From the NCBI RefSeq assembly GCF_035582795.1, contig NC_134366.1, positions 108,135,756 through 108,199,755 of the forward strand: a stretch of 64,000 bases of DNA. Reading direction: 5' to 3'. A program made the position numbers and the translations under genes. The notes under the pieces are model-generated. The model worked only from the letters and a program-made list of their open reading frames with translations, made no database searches and was not told the origin of the DNA. The stretch comes from Mycteria americana (lineage: Eukaryota > Chordata > Aves > Ciconiiformes > Ciconiidae). This document shows, in pieces, positions 10,601 to 25,600 of the stretch (position 1 is its first letter; every line of letters begins with the position of its first letter).

Positions 10601-13600
10601 GATCTGCTCTTTGTGTAGCTGATAGAACATAAATGTTATCTTGTTGGCTGCAGTGGTCTGTATCTTAAACCATATATCGATTGAAATAGTGAAAGCAGTG
10701 AGGACATAGCATCATATATGGTTATCTAAATGCAGGTGCTCGATGTATACCTTCAGCAAATAACTGGTTCCCAAGTAATTTTATATGCAGCACAATGTTT
10801 CTGGTAAACACAGTAAATCTCCTGTTCATCTGTTTTTATTGTAGTAAATGTTTTGGGTTTCTTCCCTCCCCTTGTTTCTTGATCTACATTAGTTTGGCTT
10901 TAGCAAGAAAGCTTTGATGAACAGGAGTTTTGTGAGTCTCACTGTATTTACCTCGTAGAGTCAAGTTGTAGAGTTTTGGGTTTTGATTGCCACTGCAAGT
11001 TTGATCATTTAAATTGGAAGGGACCTCTAAAGGTCATCTGGTCTTATGCTCTGCTCAGTGCAAGACTAACTTAGATGAGATTGCTCAGGGGTTTTCCCAG
11101 TTGAGATTTGAATATCTCCAAGGATGGAGGTTCTACAACTTCTTTGGGCACCTGTTTTAGTGTTTGATTAAAACCTTGTTGAAAGTTTTATCTGAAAAAT
11201 CTGTTTGGAACTGCAGCTTATGTCTAGTGCTATTATCACTGTGCATCTTTGAGAATAGTCTGGCTCTGCCTTCTCTATAACCTCCAACTAGGTCGTTGGT
11301 ATCAGCAGTAATAGCTTCCCCTTCTTAAGGCTGAACAAATGCAGTTGTCTCAGCCTTTCCTTGTATACCCTGTTGTCCAGCCACTATTAATCTTGGTAGC
11401 CATCTGCTGGACTTCATTCCCATATGTTAATGTCTGTCTTGTACAGGCAATCACAAAGCTGGACAGAATCCTTCAGATGGGCCCTGCAAGTGCCAAATGA
11501 AAGGGAAGAATCGCTTCCCTTGGTCTGCTGGCTAAACTTTTGCTCATGCAGCTCAGTATGCAGTTCTCTTTGCTGCAAGGGGCACGCTGCTGACTCCTGT
11601 TCAACTTGTTCCCCAATACCTTTTCTGCAAAGCTGTTTTCTATCTGGTTGGCTCCCAGCCTGTATGGGGTTATTCCATCCGAGATGCAGGACTTTGCCTT
11701 TGTTAGACTTCATGAGGTTTCTGTCAGGCAATTTCTCCAGCCAGTTGAGGTGTCCTTGAATAGCAGATCTCCCCTCAAGTATATAAGCCACTTCCCCCAG
11801 TTCAGTATCCTCAGGAAGTTTGCTGAGGGGACACTCTGTTCCATCATTCTGGTCATTAGTAAAGACAAACCTTACACCCAATAATGATCTGGAGAAACTC
11901 CATGAGAGACCAGTTGGACATGGTATCTTTGTTTACAGCCCTTTGAGCCCAGCAGTCCAGCTGCTGTGTCACTCACTTTATAGTTCACTTACTCAGTTCA
12001 CATATTGCCGATTTAGGTCTAAGGATGCTTTGGGACACTGTGTTAGAAGCTTGGTAAAGTCAAGGCAAACAATGTCCAGTACTCTTGCCTCATTTAGAGA
12101 GCTAATCATCTCACTACAGAAAACAATCAGATTGATTTACTTAGTCTGAATCCATGCTGGACAGTTGTGGCTTCTGGAAAGAAAATTAGTCTCCATAATC
12201 CTCCTGGGGACCCAGGAAAATGTATTTTGTCTGGTTCTGTAGCTCTGTGTACGTCCAACTTGCTTAAGAGCTTTCCAATTTGGTCTTCCACTCACGGGGG
12301 TAATGCTTCTCTTCCCTGGTACTCTAGTACTAGGCTCAGACCTCATCAGTAGAAAATCAGACAAAGACAACATTGAGTATCTAAGCCTTTTCCATGTCCT
12401 TTGTCACTATATCCCCTGCTAGTTGAGCAGCAGGCCTACAATTTCCTTAGTCTTCCTTTAGCTGCCAGCACACCTGTAGAAACCTTCTGTGTTACCTTAA
12501 CATCCCTCTCTAGTTTCAACTCCAGCTGAGCCTGGGCTTTTCTAATTTAATCCTGCCTGCTCAAGCAATGTTTCTGTGTTCCTACCAAGTATTTATTTTC
12601 TTACATCTACCTTCTGTGTACTCCTTCTTTTTTTTTTTTTTAAACTCATCCAGAAATTCTGTGGTAACCCATGTAGGTCTTCTGCCATACCTACTTTCTG
12701 CACAGTGGAGTGGATTGTTTTTGTGCTTTGAAGAGGTTGTCCTTGAAGATCAACAGGCTCTCATGAGCCCTTTTGGCTTTCAGAGCCATGTTCTATGAGT
12801 GGACTGAATTGTTATTAAGACCTGAGTGTTTTCAGTTCTTGTCACTTTTTTCAGGGTTCTGCAAGGTACATTTTTCTATTAAAAAAAATAACTATCATAG
12901 TAGATTATAGATGGGAATTATTGTGAGACCCAGTCATTGGTGAGTTATATCTGAAAGTTTCATCAGCAGTGGCGATGAAATGAAACACTGGAGATCTCAA
13001 TGGCTTGTTTCCTGGAAGAAGCAGGTTATCACACTTTATGTGCTGGAGTCTCCCAGCTGCTTCACTTTGGGACCAAAATTAAGGATATGCTAACCCACAG
13101 GGAAATTTCAGGTATATGGTTTGCTGCATTCAATTTCAAAGGAAGATACTTCTCTATGGCATCAATTTCTTTAGTCACTGAAACTTTGTATCCTAAATGG
13201 TGTTGATGAAACAGGAGCAGAAGGTAGAGCCCTAGAAATAGAGTATAGTAAATGGCCTGGTTCCTTGGCATACTTTTTGCAGCCAGCATGTCTCCTGTCT
13301 TGCCTGGCATCAGTGATTTTTGCCTGGTTTCAGTGTGTGTTTCATTGAGGTGCATCCAAAAAAAAAAAGTCTGTAAGGATGTCAGGGTTTTTTTTGTTTT
13401 TATTTTTCTAGATTTGTGAAGAGAGGTGGGGAGTAGAAAAGCAATCTAATCTCTGTTGTAAGGTAGCTGGCAGTAAAGCTTACATTTCTTCTCCAAGTGG
13501 ATTTGTGTGGCAATGGGCATAAACATGGAGAGAACTTTTTCATTAGGAACTGTGCAAGGAAGTACTTTGAAAGGCGAGGAATAGGTGTCTGTTCCAATGA

Positions 13601-16600
13601 AACTTGGAAAAGAAAACAACAGCTGTGATAGTGTTTTGCTGTTTCCCATAGCTGTCATGATTATGAAGTGATGATATAATTAACTTTCTCAAAAGCTTCA
13701 CAAAGGGAAAGCTTTTCAATGAGGTATCCACATTTGTAATCCCAGGAAGAGCTCTTTGTTCCTTTAGTTACTGTCTATCACTTCTGTCTCTTATAGTTTA
13801 TTGAAATCCGCTTTCTTAAATATTGCTGGAAACACTTAGCCCCTAAATTCTTTGCCAGTCCTAGAAATTATGGATTTTCATAAAAGTGTGTATGAAAATA
13901 CCCCCCCCCTTCTCCTCCCTGTGGAGTCAATTCACTTGGGATTTTGGACAGAATGACTGAAAGACAAATTGGTTGCTTCACAAAGGTAATTAAGACAGTA
14001 TGTGGTGCAGGGGGTGAACAGTTAGGGGTTCCTTCCTACTAATGATCTGTTAATTAGTGAAGGGAGCTCAGCAAGTGTATGGGCCTCTTGGGAATTATTT
14101 TTGAATGACATTTAAAACTGCTTTGGTTAAGAAGGTATCATTGCAGGGGGGAGAGGCCTCTTTTTTTTTTTTTATTTAGTATTTTTTCTGTCAACATAGG
14201 CCAGCAGAATTTGCTAAACCAGTGCAAATATGTACCTATAGTTAGTGTTACATAGCTATTAAACTTTATTTTAAAATAAACCAATACACAGCTGTGATAC
14301 CTTGCTGAGGATTTTGGTAACAATTTTGGTTGCAGCAGTCCACTCTGTTGAGAACACTAAGCTCGCTATATGGAGCTGGTTAGCTGCAGAGCCAGCATGT
14401 CTGATACTTGCTACCAGTTCAAGTGCTGCACCATGTGAATGTGTTAATATTATTTTTAGGACCAGTCCGGAATACTTGCTGGAATATTTTTGTGGGAGTC
14501 AGCCTGAAGCTGGCAGGGTTAATATTCCTTGGGGGAGGTAAACCAGCAATGGGGTATCTCTGTATCATGTTCTTTTATGCATTTCAAAGTATCTGTGGCA
14601 TGTGTCCTTTCCTCTGCATTATTTACTCCTCTGCTGTCCAGAGTTATCCATGGTAAATTAACTGCATAGTGCAGGCCCTTAGCAGCTGTTTAGGGTAGAA
14701 AGAAAATAGCTCTTATGCAGTCTGAAATTAGCTACTCATTCTTCAAGCTACATGGAGCTGTGGTCCCAAAGGTGAATTTTTCTGTTCAGATTAAGGCAGT
14801 ATTGCTTTAATCAATGTTCTGTAGAAGATCGCCAATGGATTAATTGTAAAATGTATCTTCCCCCCTCCCCCCCCCCCCCCCCCACTTAAATTGGGAGATT
14901 TTTCCAATGCCAATGTGTCAATTAGAATGCAGCTGTAGAGTAGTATTTCTATTAGTGCTTTTTTGGGAAGATCTTATCCCTTATCCTCTCATATGTTATT
15001 TTAAGGTAGCAAATAATAAATACTAACCTAAAAATTGAGGCAAAGCATTTGTTAGAGACAAGCTAATGGATTCCCACTGAGCTTTAATATGCTATGATTG
15101 GCAGTTTGCATGCGTAGAATGGAAGTTTGTGGAGTGTGCATCACAAACTTGCCTGAATGAAGAAAAGGAAATAATTAAAGTAACATAAATTTAGATGATG
15201 TTTTAAATGGATTTATTCTAAAGTTCAGAGTTCTGATGTTAAGGGAATGGGAAGCTGAGGCAACAAAACCCCATTGTATTTTAGAAAGTTTATAATTTCG
15301 AAATTCTAAGGTATTCTTCCTCATTTTGATTCCTCAGAAAAAGAGGAAGGAGCAACAGCAACACAGGACTGAATCTCAAACGGTTTTAATGTATGGACAA
15401 ACGCTTCATATGCTACAGATGGCTGTGTCACAGAGTACTGTAGTTGTCTTTTGATAGTTGCACAAAACCTTAACCTCCTGCTGAAATATTAGGAGGTAAT
15501 CTGAGGAAATGTGGCATCTCAATCATGCTGAAGGAAGAAAAAAGAAAATCTGTAGCGCAAGGAGGGTCTTAGTGATATTGGAAGTGTTATTGCTAAAAGC
15601 TCTAGATCTGAGGTTAATAAATGGGGGTTGTTGCATGCATATTCATGTGTGGGTTAGTTCTGGCTGAAATTGCAGGGTGTAGCATGACCGTGTAATGCCA
15701 AAACTGGAAGAAGGTAAGCATTTAACTTGAACTGCTAGTTGTCATCTGTACATTTGCTGCTCTGCATTGAGTGTTGCTCTGTTGTTTAGTTCTAATTGTC
15801 ATTGCCCTCAGCATCAAATAAGGATGAGCCAAATCAAGCTGGCTGTGCTTCTGTGCTTTCAAACCAATTTTGTTATTTGGAAGTACAAATAGGCAGCAGC
15901 ACTAATATGAACGGTACAATTAAAACAGTGTTATCAGAGATGGGTTTGTCCGCTTATCTTCCCTTATGTTGTCTTTAGTGTGGCAGTTAAACCAGTGTGT
16001 TTTACTTCCCTTCGGGTGGACTGGGTGAGGAGAATGACCCTAGCTGTATTTTTCACTTAAGTGTTTTGTTTGTCTAATTGTCACTTTTACTGCTTTTTTT
16101 TTTTTTAACGCAATGCCTCAGCTGCGTAGTTCAAAGCAGTGTGGATCCTGCACCTCTGGAGCCACAGGACTGTGGTACTTTAACTGCTGCATAAAAATGT
16201 GAAATGCAGGTTTCTCCAAGGCTGCACTTTCTATTTTATCTAAATTGCTTCTTAAGTATTTCTTCCATGGAGGGCTAGTTTATATGTGTTTATGATAGCC
16301 CTTATTTTTCCATTTGAGCAGTTGGTTTTGGTAATTCATATCTACTTTTAAAACAAGTTCCAGCCTGAAAAGTAAAACTGAACAGGCTTGTCTTTGCTTA
16401 AAGTTCCCGCCTTTCTTGATACCACAAAGAGATAGATAACTTGATGTTTTGGAGCAGAAGAGCGAAAAGGTATTCAGTATTGCAAATAGATGATGTGGTT
16501 AATAAAAAGATAAGCAGCTTAAAAGTGAGTAGGTGTTGAAATTGAGCATTTCACTTTAAGTTGATTTTTGTCTTGTTGAACAATAATCTCTATATGTATT

Positions 16601-19600
16601 AAAATCTACCAAAATAGAAATTGTGTGTTATTTTTCAAAGTGGTAGAATGTGTGTTGGCACCAAGTATCGAACATTCAGTTATCCACTTACACATTCAAT
16701 CCTTCAGATTATTCCAAGGTAGCAAATGTTCACGTGACATAGGAAATGCTGTTTCTCCTGAAAACACTACGTCTACTTTTCGGCTTCTTCCTCGAAGACT
16801 ACGCTTTAAAGGAGAGATTCTGAATTCTGTGGCCACTCCTTCCACAGAATACCATAAAAGTTTTGGTTTCATTTTAATATCCATTTTCATCACTAGTCAA
16901 AGAATGAACAGAACATACATGTATATATATGTTATTAAAAAATCTCAAATTCTTGTTCTGTAGTAGCCCTGTGTGTAAAGACTAAAGGGCACAGGAAATA
17001 CTGTAGAAGATCATAGTGAGTAACAGGATAGTATGTTGCTTTCTGTAATGATCCATGTGGCTCTCAAAACACAGTTCCTAATAAGCCTTCTGTTTAGACT
17101 CGACTATTTATTTGAAATGACTCACAATTTCTTCTCTATTGCTACGCATCAAAATAATTTCCGAAATATTTTAAGTGCAAAAATGGCTCTGACATCTTAA
17201 AACGCGGAGAGGAGAGTATTGAGAAATTATTTGCATTTCAAGACTACATATGTGATCTGTGGCATGACGAATGGAATTGTGAGTACACACTCTCCACAGT
17301 TTAAACTCTCTACGGTGAACATTTTTGGTAATGGGTTTTATGTGTAATAGCAATGGCGAAATAGAGAACAGGCCTTTTTCCGTGATGTACTGAAAAGGGG
17401 CAGCAAAGTATTCTGTGCTGCTAGCCTTATCAAAGTCTTGACAAGACTTTTATTTTGTATTGCTGGATCACAGCTTTAACAAGTTCAGAAACCTCAGGGT
17501 GCTGGCTTTCATATACAGCAACAGCTGCTTAACTTGCACTAATCATTTTGGAGATTGCATTTGTATTTTACGTGCTTTGTTCCTTCTTGAAAGTGAATCC
17601 TTGTGTTGTTGCCAGATAATCAGAGCAGTTGGTAGATATGTAAAAGAATGAGTTATCAGAACATGAGGTGGTGTTTTTTTCCTAAGAAGCTGCACAAATT
17701 ATACCTTTTTTCAGGGGAATTCTAGCTTCTTGTCTAAGAGTAAGAAGCATGGTAAATAAAATATCTAAAGATTCAGAGTTTTCAGTAGTTTCCTGGGGAA
17801 CTGAATTAATGGCTTTAAAGCTGTGAAACAGGGTTTAAGCTATGTTCGTATTTCTGAAGATGCGTACCACTCTAAACGTTATTCATGAATAATATAGTTG
17901 TTCAGGCACCTATTTACATCTTTTGTAGGTATATGGACTGTGTTGCCTCTAAGTGGATGTTTAAGACAAGGAAACCAGTGTGTTATGACCCTGACTAGAG
18001 ATTGTCGTTTTCCTTCCAGGCCAAGAAAACTGAAAATTAGAAATTTTCAGCTGAAAATAAATTACAGGTCTTATCTCTGTGACTTTTTTTAGACAGGCCT
18101 CGTCATATTTTTGAGCTCTGACTTAAACATTTCTATAACAGACAACAATCCTTAGGTTTGTGCCCAGAGACTTAAGCTTTAAAACTGTGTTTGGGTGTAT
18201 GGTTCTGCTATTAAAAGCTTTATGGGAAAAATGCAATGCATTGAACTACACGCTGTGATGAGGTTTAATTTTCGTCTCTGCAATGGACTTTTTGAATGGA
18301 CATCTTGTGTCTTCTTATAATAGCTCACAAACTGTTGAGAGGTTAACTTAAACCATTTTTCTGGGGCACTTCAGTGCTGTGGTAACAGACCACTGAGATA
18401 TGTCTGCGGCTATGAATCATTTCCCAGTCATACATGACAATCCTACATCTCCTTTGCTTGTGTGTTAAGATCGGTTGTAGGAACTATTAGCTGTGAGTTT
18501 ATTTCCTGATTTGGAGTGTCAAATCAATGTAATTTGAAATTTCATAGATACCATTATAAATTGTGTATGGGGTCTTTTTGTTTCCAACGTTTTCATTGGC
18601 AAAAAGTTCTTCAATTTTAATAATACAGGTACCTACACCAAGTATTCCTGTCAGACACTGAAAATGGGAGGAGATGACAAGATATGTGGAGGAAAAAAAA
18701 ATCACACTACGTCTTTTTAATATGGTGGTCTCTCTACCTAGCTCTATGCAGTTATAGCACTGTTTGGCTAAATCATTATAAAATTGACCTATGAAGGCTA
18801 AAGAAATAAGTTTACTTTTTTAATATATATATAATCCGTATTTCAGTTTAGGTAGATATTTTCTCTGTTCTCGTGAAGTTAGTAACTGCAATCCTTAAAT
18901 CTATTTTCAGTAGCTTCCTTTGAGTGTTTTAAATTTCCCTGATTAAATTTAAGGTATGGCTCTTGAGAGAAAAAATAATAGGAAAAGGATTTTTTGGTAC
19001 CAATTTAAAAATTGCTCTGAAAACTTGAATATAACTCAGAGGTGATCATTAATTAGTGTTTTGAACTAACATAGTTTTGTCTCATAGTCTTACAATGAAA
19101 GTAGCTTATATTACTTTTTTATTTTATTTTTAGTAATCCTGCTTAATCAATAGGGGTGGCAGCAGTTAATCTAAATTATGAAAATGTTCAGGCACAGTCT
19201 GGAATCAAGTGGTGACAATTGAAAGTTGAACTGCTCCCGCTGAGAGGGTGAATAATGTTCTTTTTTTATTTTTCCCCACAGTTCTCTATTTACTGTTATC
19301 TCTCTCTGCTCTGAACTTTGTGGATCATTATAGGGCTTCTGGGAATGCCACCAGTGAGATGCTCCTGATTGATGGTTCTGAAGCCAAACTTCAGGGGTTC
19401 TTACAATGTCTGTCAACTTTGGCATTGCTGTCTCCCGGGATTGCTTTCAATTTGTATCATCCTACAGCAGGCTGTAAACCCGTTTGCTTCCTGTTGTCCG
19501 GGAGTTTAATGCAGACCTCAGAGCGGCAGCAGATTAGTGGCATGCATAAAGAAAAAGGTACTCGGGGACTGAAAGTCAGCCACAGAGTCCTGTGGGGCTA

Positions 19601-22600
19601 GGACTTCAGGTAGTAACTTCCACATGTCAATCTGGATTAGATGCAGGCTAGAGCTAGTTGCCAAACATAAAATGATTTTGTGGTAGAGGAGAAAGATGGT
19701 TTAGTCATGTGCCTTTAGGATTTCCCAGCAGGAGGAGAAGGTAAATGGAAAGTTTAGCAAGTGAAAATGAAGGCTGTTCTTGTTGACTGCCTTGCAGGTG
19801 TAGTACTAATTAGAAATCATAATGCTCCAAGAATAGATTTTCTATGTTCTTCAGATAGTTTGCTCTGGAAATGAGGACCTCTGTTTCATTATGTGAATTA
19901 AAAAATAACGAAGGGAAAAACTAAAATGCAACAGACCTGTTTTTTCCCTTTTCTTGTAGTTTTAAGATTGTACACAGTTGAACTGTTAAACTCTTCTGCA
20001 AGAAAGTGGTGTGTAAAGTATGATAAACTTGGGAAGGAAATGCCACTAAACCTATAGGCCTGTTTCTTCTGTCCAGTTGGCAATTAAAGAACTAACAGCA
20101 CTAATTGGTAAGGCTAAAATGTTGATAAAAGGTTTACCTAAATGTCCTGAATAACCAGTGGGCTTCATTAATATGTGAAGTGGCTATTGAACAGCAACAC
20201 TGTCAGCAGAAGTGACTTGAAATTGGGTGCGCTTTTATTTCCTCTTCGGAAAAGGAATATGAAGCCTGGCAGAGGTCTGCCATTGGGGGTGAATGGAACA
20301 GGTTTTGTCCAGGCTTTTTGTTTTGTGTAAGGCTGCTTGTGTAGCCTTGTGCCACGTGGCAGAGGGGGATAATGTTGCCTTTTGGGCAGTGCTTTGATAT
20401 CTTCCATTAGAAAAAATCAGAATAAACATCAGCTAATTTGTAGTTACTCCTCAGAAGCGACTAGTACTGGCTCCTGGCAGAAGTGGCTAAGTCATTTACT
20501 GACTTCAAGTGAGGATCAAAACTGGATCAGAAATACTAGGATTATTATACTAATTAAAATTCCCAGTAAAAACATGAGCAGTGTTATCTTCAGAAACTTC
20601 CAGGAACCTGAGCTGATATATTCCTGCTTTATTTGACTGTTTCTGAGGATCAGAAGAGTAAAAATACATGTGCCATTTCCTCTTCTTCCCTCCCCCCATA
20701 TGAGCTAAATTTTATCTTTGTGAATGCATTGTTCAATTCCTGACTTTTTTTCCCCCCAGCAACGCATTCTGTAAGTGTATACAAGCTTTCTGCATTCGTT
20801 TTAGTCTATAGTGTTTGTCATTTTTCTATAGTGTTAAACAATTGTGAGTAGATTATAAACACGCTTATCTAACTTGTGCAGTTTCACACTCAAATATTTA
20901 GTATTTGAATATTCTACTATATATTTTTTGAAATCTTTTTCTTTTGTAACTACTTAGTTTTACCTTCAGATTTTAGTAGTTTAAGCATTTAAAAAAATAC
21001 AAATATAAAAATATAGCTAATTTTATCCAATATAAAGGCAGTGACCTGAGTTGTTTTCAGGTGTCCTTACGTAGCCAGTTTTCCTTGTGAATTATTTTTG
21101 CAAGATGCTTTCTTCAGTGAGTTTGTAGCTATCTTGTGAGGTCAGTTGGAAACTTTTTTTTTACCTAGTTACAGATGTGAACAGTCATCCATGAGTCCTT
21201 CTGATGTAGGCCAGTGGAATGCAAAGTTTGCATTTAAAAGTAAAAAATTCTGAAGGCTTTTTTAGCCAGTGTGTTTTTCAGAACATGTGTTCAATACCTG
21301 TTTCATAAAGTGTGCAGCTGACGTTCAAAAATGATTTCCTCAAAAATGTCCTGTTTTCTGCCTATGGGCATCAAGCACAGGCTTCATCAAAGGTCAGAAA
21401 ATATTCTCAAAACAGTGTAGTTTCTTAGCAATTTAAATAAGAATTTGTATTCCTTCATGTTAAATATTAATACTAGCAATATCATAAACTCTCATGCATC
21501 TCATGGGACAGCAAGATTACTGGGTCAAAAGGATGTGTTTTCTTCCTTACAGGCATTATACCTTTATGAAAGCTTCAGCTGAAATGAGTCTTGCATATTT
21601 ATTGACATTTCTTAAAGGAATACTTTTTTTCCCTGAGTCTGTCTATCTACTTGTTATGAAGGGTTTGGCACCTACAATTATTTAGTCAGTATAAAATGTT
21701 TAAGAATGTATTTATGAATATATTTTGACAGAATAGAATTTTCCATACTTCTAGTGGAAAACATATTTCAATTATCGCAGGTTTTGTGCAACTTTTGGGG
21801 AAAGAGGTTCTTAGTCTCAGGTTTTTTTCCACTACCATTTAATATAAAGGGGCAATGGGATATACAGCCTAATTTCATTTTCACCTTCAATATATGAAGA
21901 CATTTGGGAACTTTGTTTCAGTACATGCAGCTTGCACCACATTTTTCCACAATAAGAGTTAAGAAAGCAATCAAAAATTTTATTCATGCTATAAAGAAGT
22001 ATTAGTTTTAATTTGCTTCTTCTGCACGTAGCACAGTCCAGTAGAGGATTTTATTGGTTAGTAAGCCCTGTGCTTTGATTTTGCAGTTAAATATTTGCAT
22101 TGCAAGTTAAGGTGTATTGTAGCAATCTACAAATGCAACTACAGTTCCTGATCTCTTTATCTGCTGAATAACATAGCCTGTTTCCCCATTGCAAATAAGA
22201 TGCTTATCTATGTTATGTTTAATTTATGTGTAATTTTTCCTATTAGATAAGATTTGTGTTGCTGCTCTAAAATTGTATTAGAAAAAGCCATGTGGGTTTA
22301 AGAAATTGATATCTTACCCGTTCGGTATGTTGAGACAATACAAACTGCTAAGCTCCTGTGAAAATAGTTTCACCGAGACCTACTGCAGAAATTCTTTGTG
22401 AATATGAAAGCTGATGCAGAGCTGTGTGCAGCAGCTAAAAAGTTCCTGCTTCTAGAGGCTTGTGTGGATTTCCTGTGTAAACAAGCATTGTCCAAGATTA
22501 TAAGCGGGATAAGTAACTCTGTGGTCTTCAAGGATCAGAGAGGTGGTTGAGACCTTGTGGGGCAGCTGAAGCCTTGGAACTTAGATGAGTGTGCAAAGCC

Positions 22601-25600
22601 ACCTGTGGTAGGATCAGATGATGCCCGACGAAATGAATGTTGAGTTATACTGTCCTTTATTGCCTAGAGCAAGGTTCCAACTGTTACTGTTAATCATAGC
22701 TACTGCTTCAATTGTACACAAGTTACATCTAACCTAATGCTTGCAACAAAACAGCATGTGCGTACAAACAAAAGCCATGCCAGCTCATTCACATGCTTAA
22801 CTGATCCATTGCTACAAATGTAACTACTACTACCAGCACCTCCCCATAGCAGCAGCATCTAAGTTGTCCCATGCACTACCCAGGGGATGATGGGCAGGTA
22901 TCTGCATTGACGTTGCTGTCGGCTGTCACTCATCTGGGGGTAATCTGACCTATGTGGACCAGGGTCCATACATGTAGCTTCTCTCTGCAAGGACTGAAGG
23001 CAGGGTCATCCTTTCTTGCTGCTCAGCAGTCAGCAACACCAGCATCTTCAAAGGACCTTCCCCAATACTGGCCTGCTACAATTTGTGTATTGCATAGCTT
23101 GCTTAATCAGCTTTTTTTTTGGCAGACTGTGTAGTTATGCTGTTAGTTTTGACTATGGACCTTACAGCTCAACCATTAGTTTTGTTTCTATGCAGTCATC
23201 TTAAAGCCACAGTTCACACATTTGTGTTGGGCAGTTTAAGTGCCACAGGAAGGCTGTGCAAACTGTGCCACAGATCTTAGACTTGCATATAAGATAAGTA
23301 TCTTGTCCAATTACCAAGTGAGACGCACTGGTACATATTTTGTATTACAACAGCTGGTGTGTTTTTAGCCTGTAGTGTAAGATGGAGTGTATATGCTACC
23401 CAGTGGCCTCTATATGGGAAATACGAAAGGATCAGTATCCTCACTGAAAAGTGTTTAGTGACCCATAAATCAGAAGGAATTTAAAATGATTGTTGCAAGT
23501 CTCACCTATGTGCCATCTACAGTGATAGTTTGCAAGCTATGACAATGTCTCGCTGTAGAAGTCTCCCACAATTTTTGAAGCTAATCTTATGAGAGTGGGC
23601 AGCCAGTATGGCTAATGTTTTTGAGAGGCCACTGTTTGATATACACTTGCAACAAATGTTAGAAAACTTGATGGTTGACATTGAATTAGTCTTTTGATAA
23701 ATTGTAACCAGTGTCAAAGACGAGTGTGCCCTGGGGGCTTGCTGCTTGTAGTCATGGTTCTAGTATAGGTCTGGGATAGGTCTCAGGCTCTTCCAGAAAT
23801 ACAGAGATCTCTGTATTACTGGATCCTTGTATCTAGCTGCTCTATGTGGCATTACTTGGATGCTCTTTATGCTTCCAGCTAAATTTTTCCTTGTTGTCTT
23901 TGGTAAAAGCAGCTGTCAGCTCTTCCTCTCTATCCATAGGCAGATTTTCTTTGCAGCTGCAAGGAGTAAACTAAGGCTCCGGGAATGTCAATAGTGTGTA
24001 CGTCACATGCCACTGCATCTCAGTGCAAGGACTAATTCTTCAGGTATCACTGGGAATCTCCTGTCTTTACCTGGCTCCTTGACCTGTGCATTCCTGTTGG
24101 TTCTCTACCGAAAACCTTGCTTTTCCTTTGCTGCCATCTCTGTCAGCTGAGTCATGGAAACCACAAATGGAACAGTAGAATCGTGGAAAATGTGGCTGGA
24201 AGGCACATCAGTAGAGCATCTGGTCTGAGCCCTGGCCCTGCTTAGAGAGGTGCTGACTTTCTGACCAGGTTGCTCAGGGTGGAAACATTCACGTCCGAGA
24301 CCAGAATCTGTATTGTCCCACTCAAAAACTTGCACGCTTATCTCTCTCAAGGCAAAAATAAGTTGTAACTCACTGATATCTCTCTCACCTGAGACAGACC
24401 AGCAACTCTACCTCCTTTTTTCCCACCACACTGAGATAAAAGAACTGGGCCTGTTGCAGGGAATGAGAGAGTGCTCTTCCATAAAACTGCCTATTGCTGT
24501 GATAGTTGCATTAAGAGTAATACAGGTGTTGCTTTATAGTTGAATGATCTGGCTGACATGGTGTCTCAGTTTTTATAGTCTGATATGCCAATCACGTGCT
24601 GGGACTGAAGCAATGTCAAGAAAAAATACGGAAGGAGATAAAAGACTGTAGCTAGTCGAGTTAGATATACTGAAACTGTTTTCAAAAATAGCGGCAATTG
24701 CAAGCTTTACCTAATGAGAAACTTTTTAGCCAGACAAGCTCTGTAAGTGACAGAAGAAATTAGTTGTCTCTGGGTGAAACTGCTGGGCCTACACGCTTCT
24801 GGGCTGTGTGAGATTGTTAGGTGGCTAAAATGGGGGTTTCATTTCTTTCTTCAGAGTGAATTTATGAATAGAAGTTATTCTTAAAGGTACAAAATTTACC
24901 TGTAACATTTCTGCTGACATAATAGAGAATCATATGAAGAGATAGCCAATTTTGCTTTAACTGTGAAAGTGTGTTTAATCTGTAAATAGTGTTTATTTGT
25001 ATATTTGTAGTACTGCTGTCATCTGAAATGTGTTGACTGAATTACAATTATTTTACTGTTCTTCGCCAGCTTTTGAACGGCAACATTTAAAATAATAGAT
25101 ACGTTACTACTTTATTGCTGAAACTTTACATACCTTACTGGTTTGCTTTGTCTTTTTAGGTGTCTTGGCTTTTTAATCCAACAAGAAGTGAAATAACAAG
25201 TCTAGATAGTGGAAATATAGATGACATTTTAAGTGAGTACTTTGAATGTATTTTTTTTCTTTGTATGTCTACAGTCACTTATCTGCATGAATATTGCAAT
25301 GTTATTAAATGAATATGCATACCTTAGCTTTGAAAATATGAATTGCAATTGGCATAGAAGTATTAAATGCCTCTGATCAAAATTATCTGTCTGAACTAAT
25401 GTATTGCCTAACAAATTACTTTGTTGTAATCTCCATGAGGATTTGACATGTCTAAGAAAAATACCTGGTATCTGATTTGCAGATGAGAGCGCTTGATTAC
25501 ATAACCAAAACCTGTCAAGACAACATTTTAAAAGTTCCCCCCAAAATAGCAGCAGCTGAAAGCCGTGGTGATGGGCCTTAAGTATCTTGCTTGTTCAGCT

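Larger units (their letters stand above)
4685..25159 (+). other. ERP44 intron 1 (20.5 kb)
   Basis: This is the largest intron, bounded by GTGAGT and TCTTTTTAG. It begins in the CpG island and then becomes AT-rich. It contains an old antisense CR1 (about 11.0-12.8 kb), a poly(C) run (14860-14883), a repeat-like block (about 22.6-24.1 kb) and a CR1 tail (24176-24290). Open frames within it (for example 7267-7659 minus and 19248-19601 plus) show no family similarity I recognise and no exon signals, and I treat them as chance. Confidence 0.9.

Noticed and set aside
11414-11881. 155-codon minus-strand frame as a host gene
   Set aside because: It is decayed CR1 reverse-transcriptase sequence with an altered catalytic motif and frameshifts on both sides.
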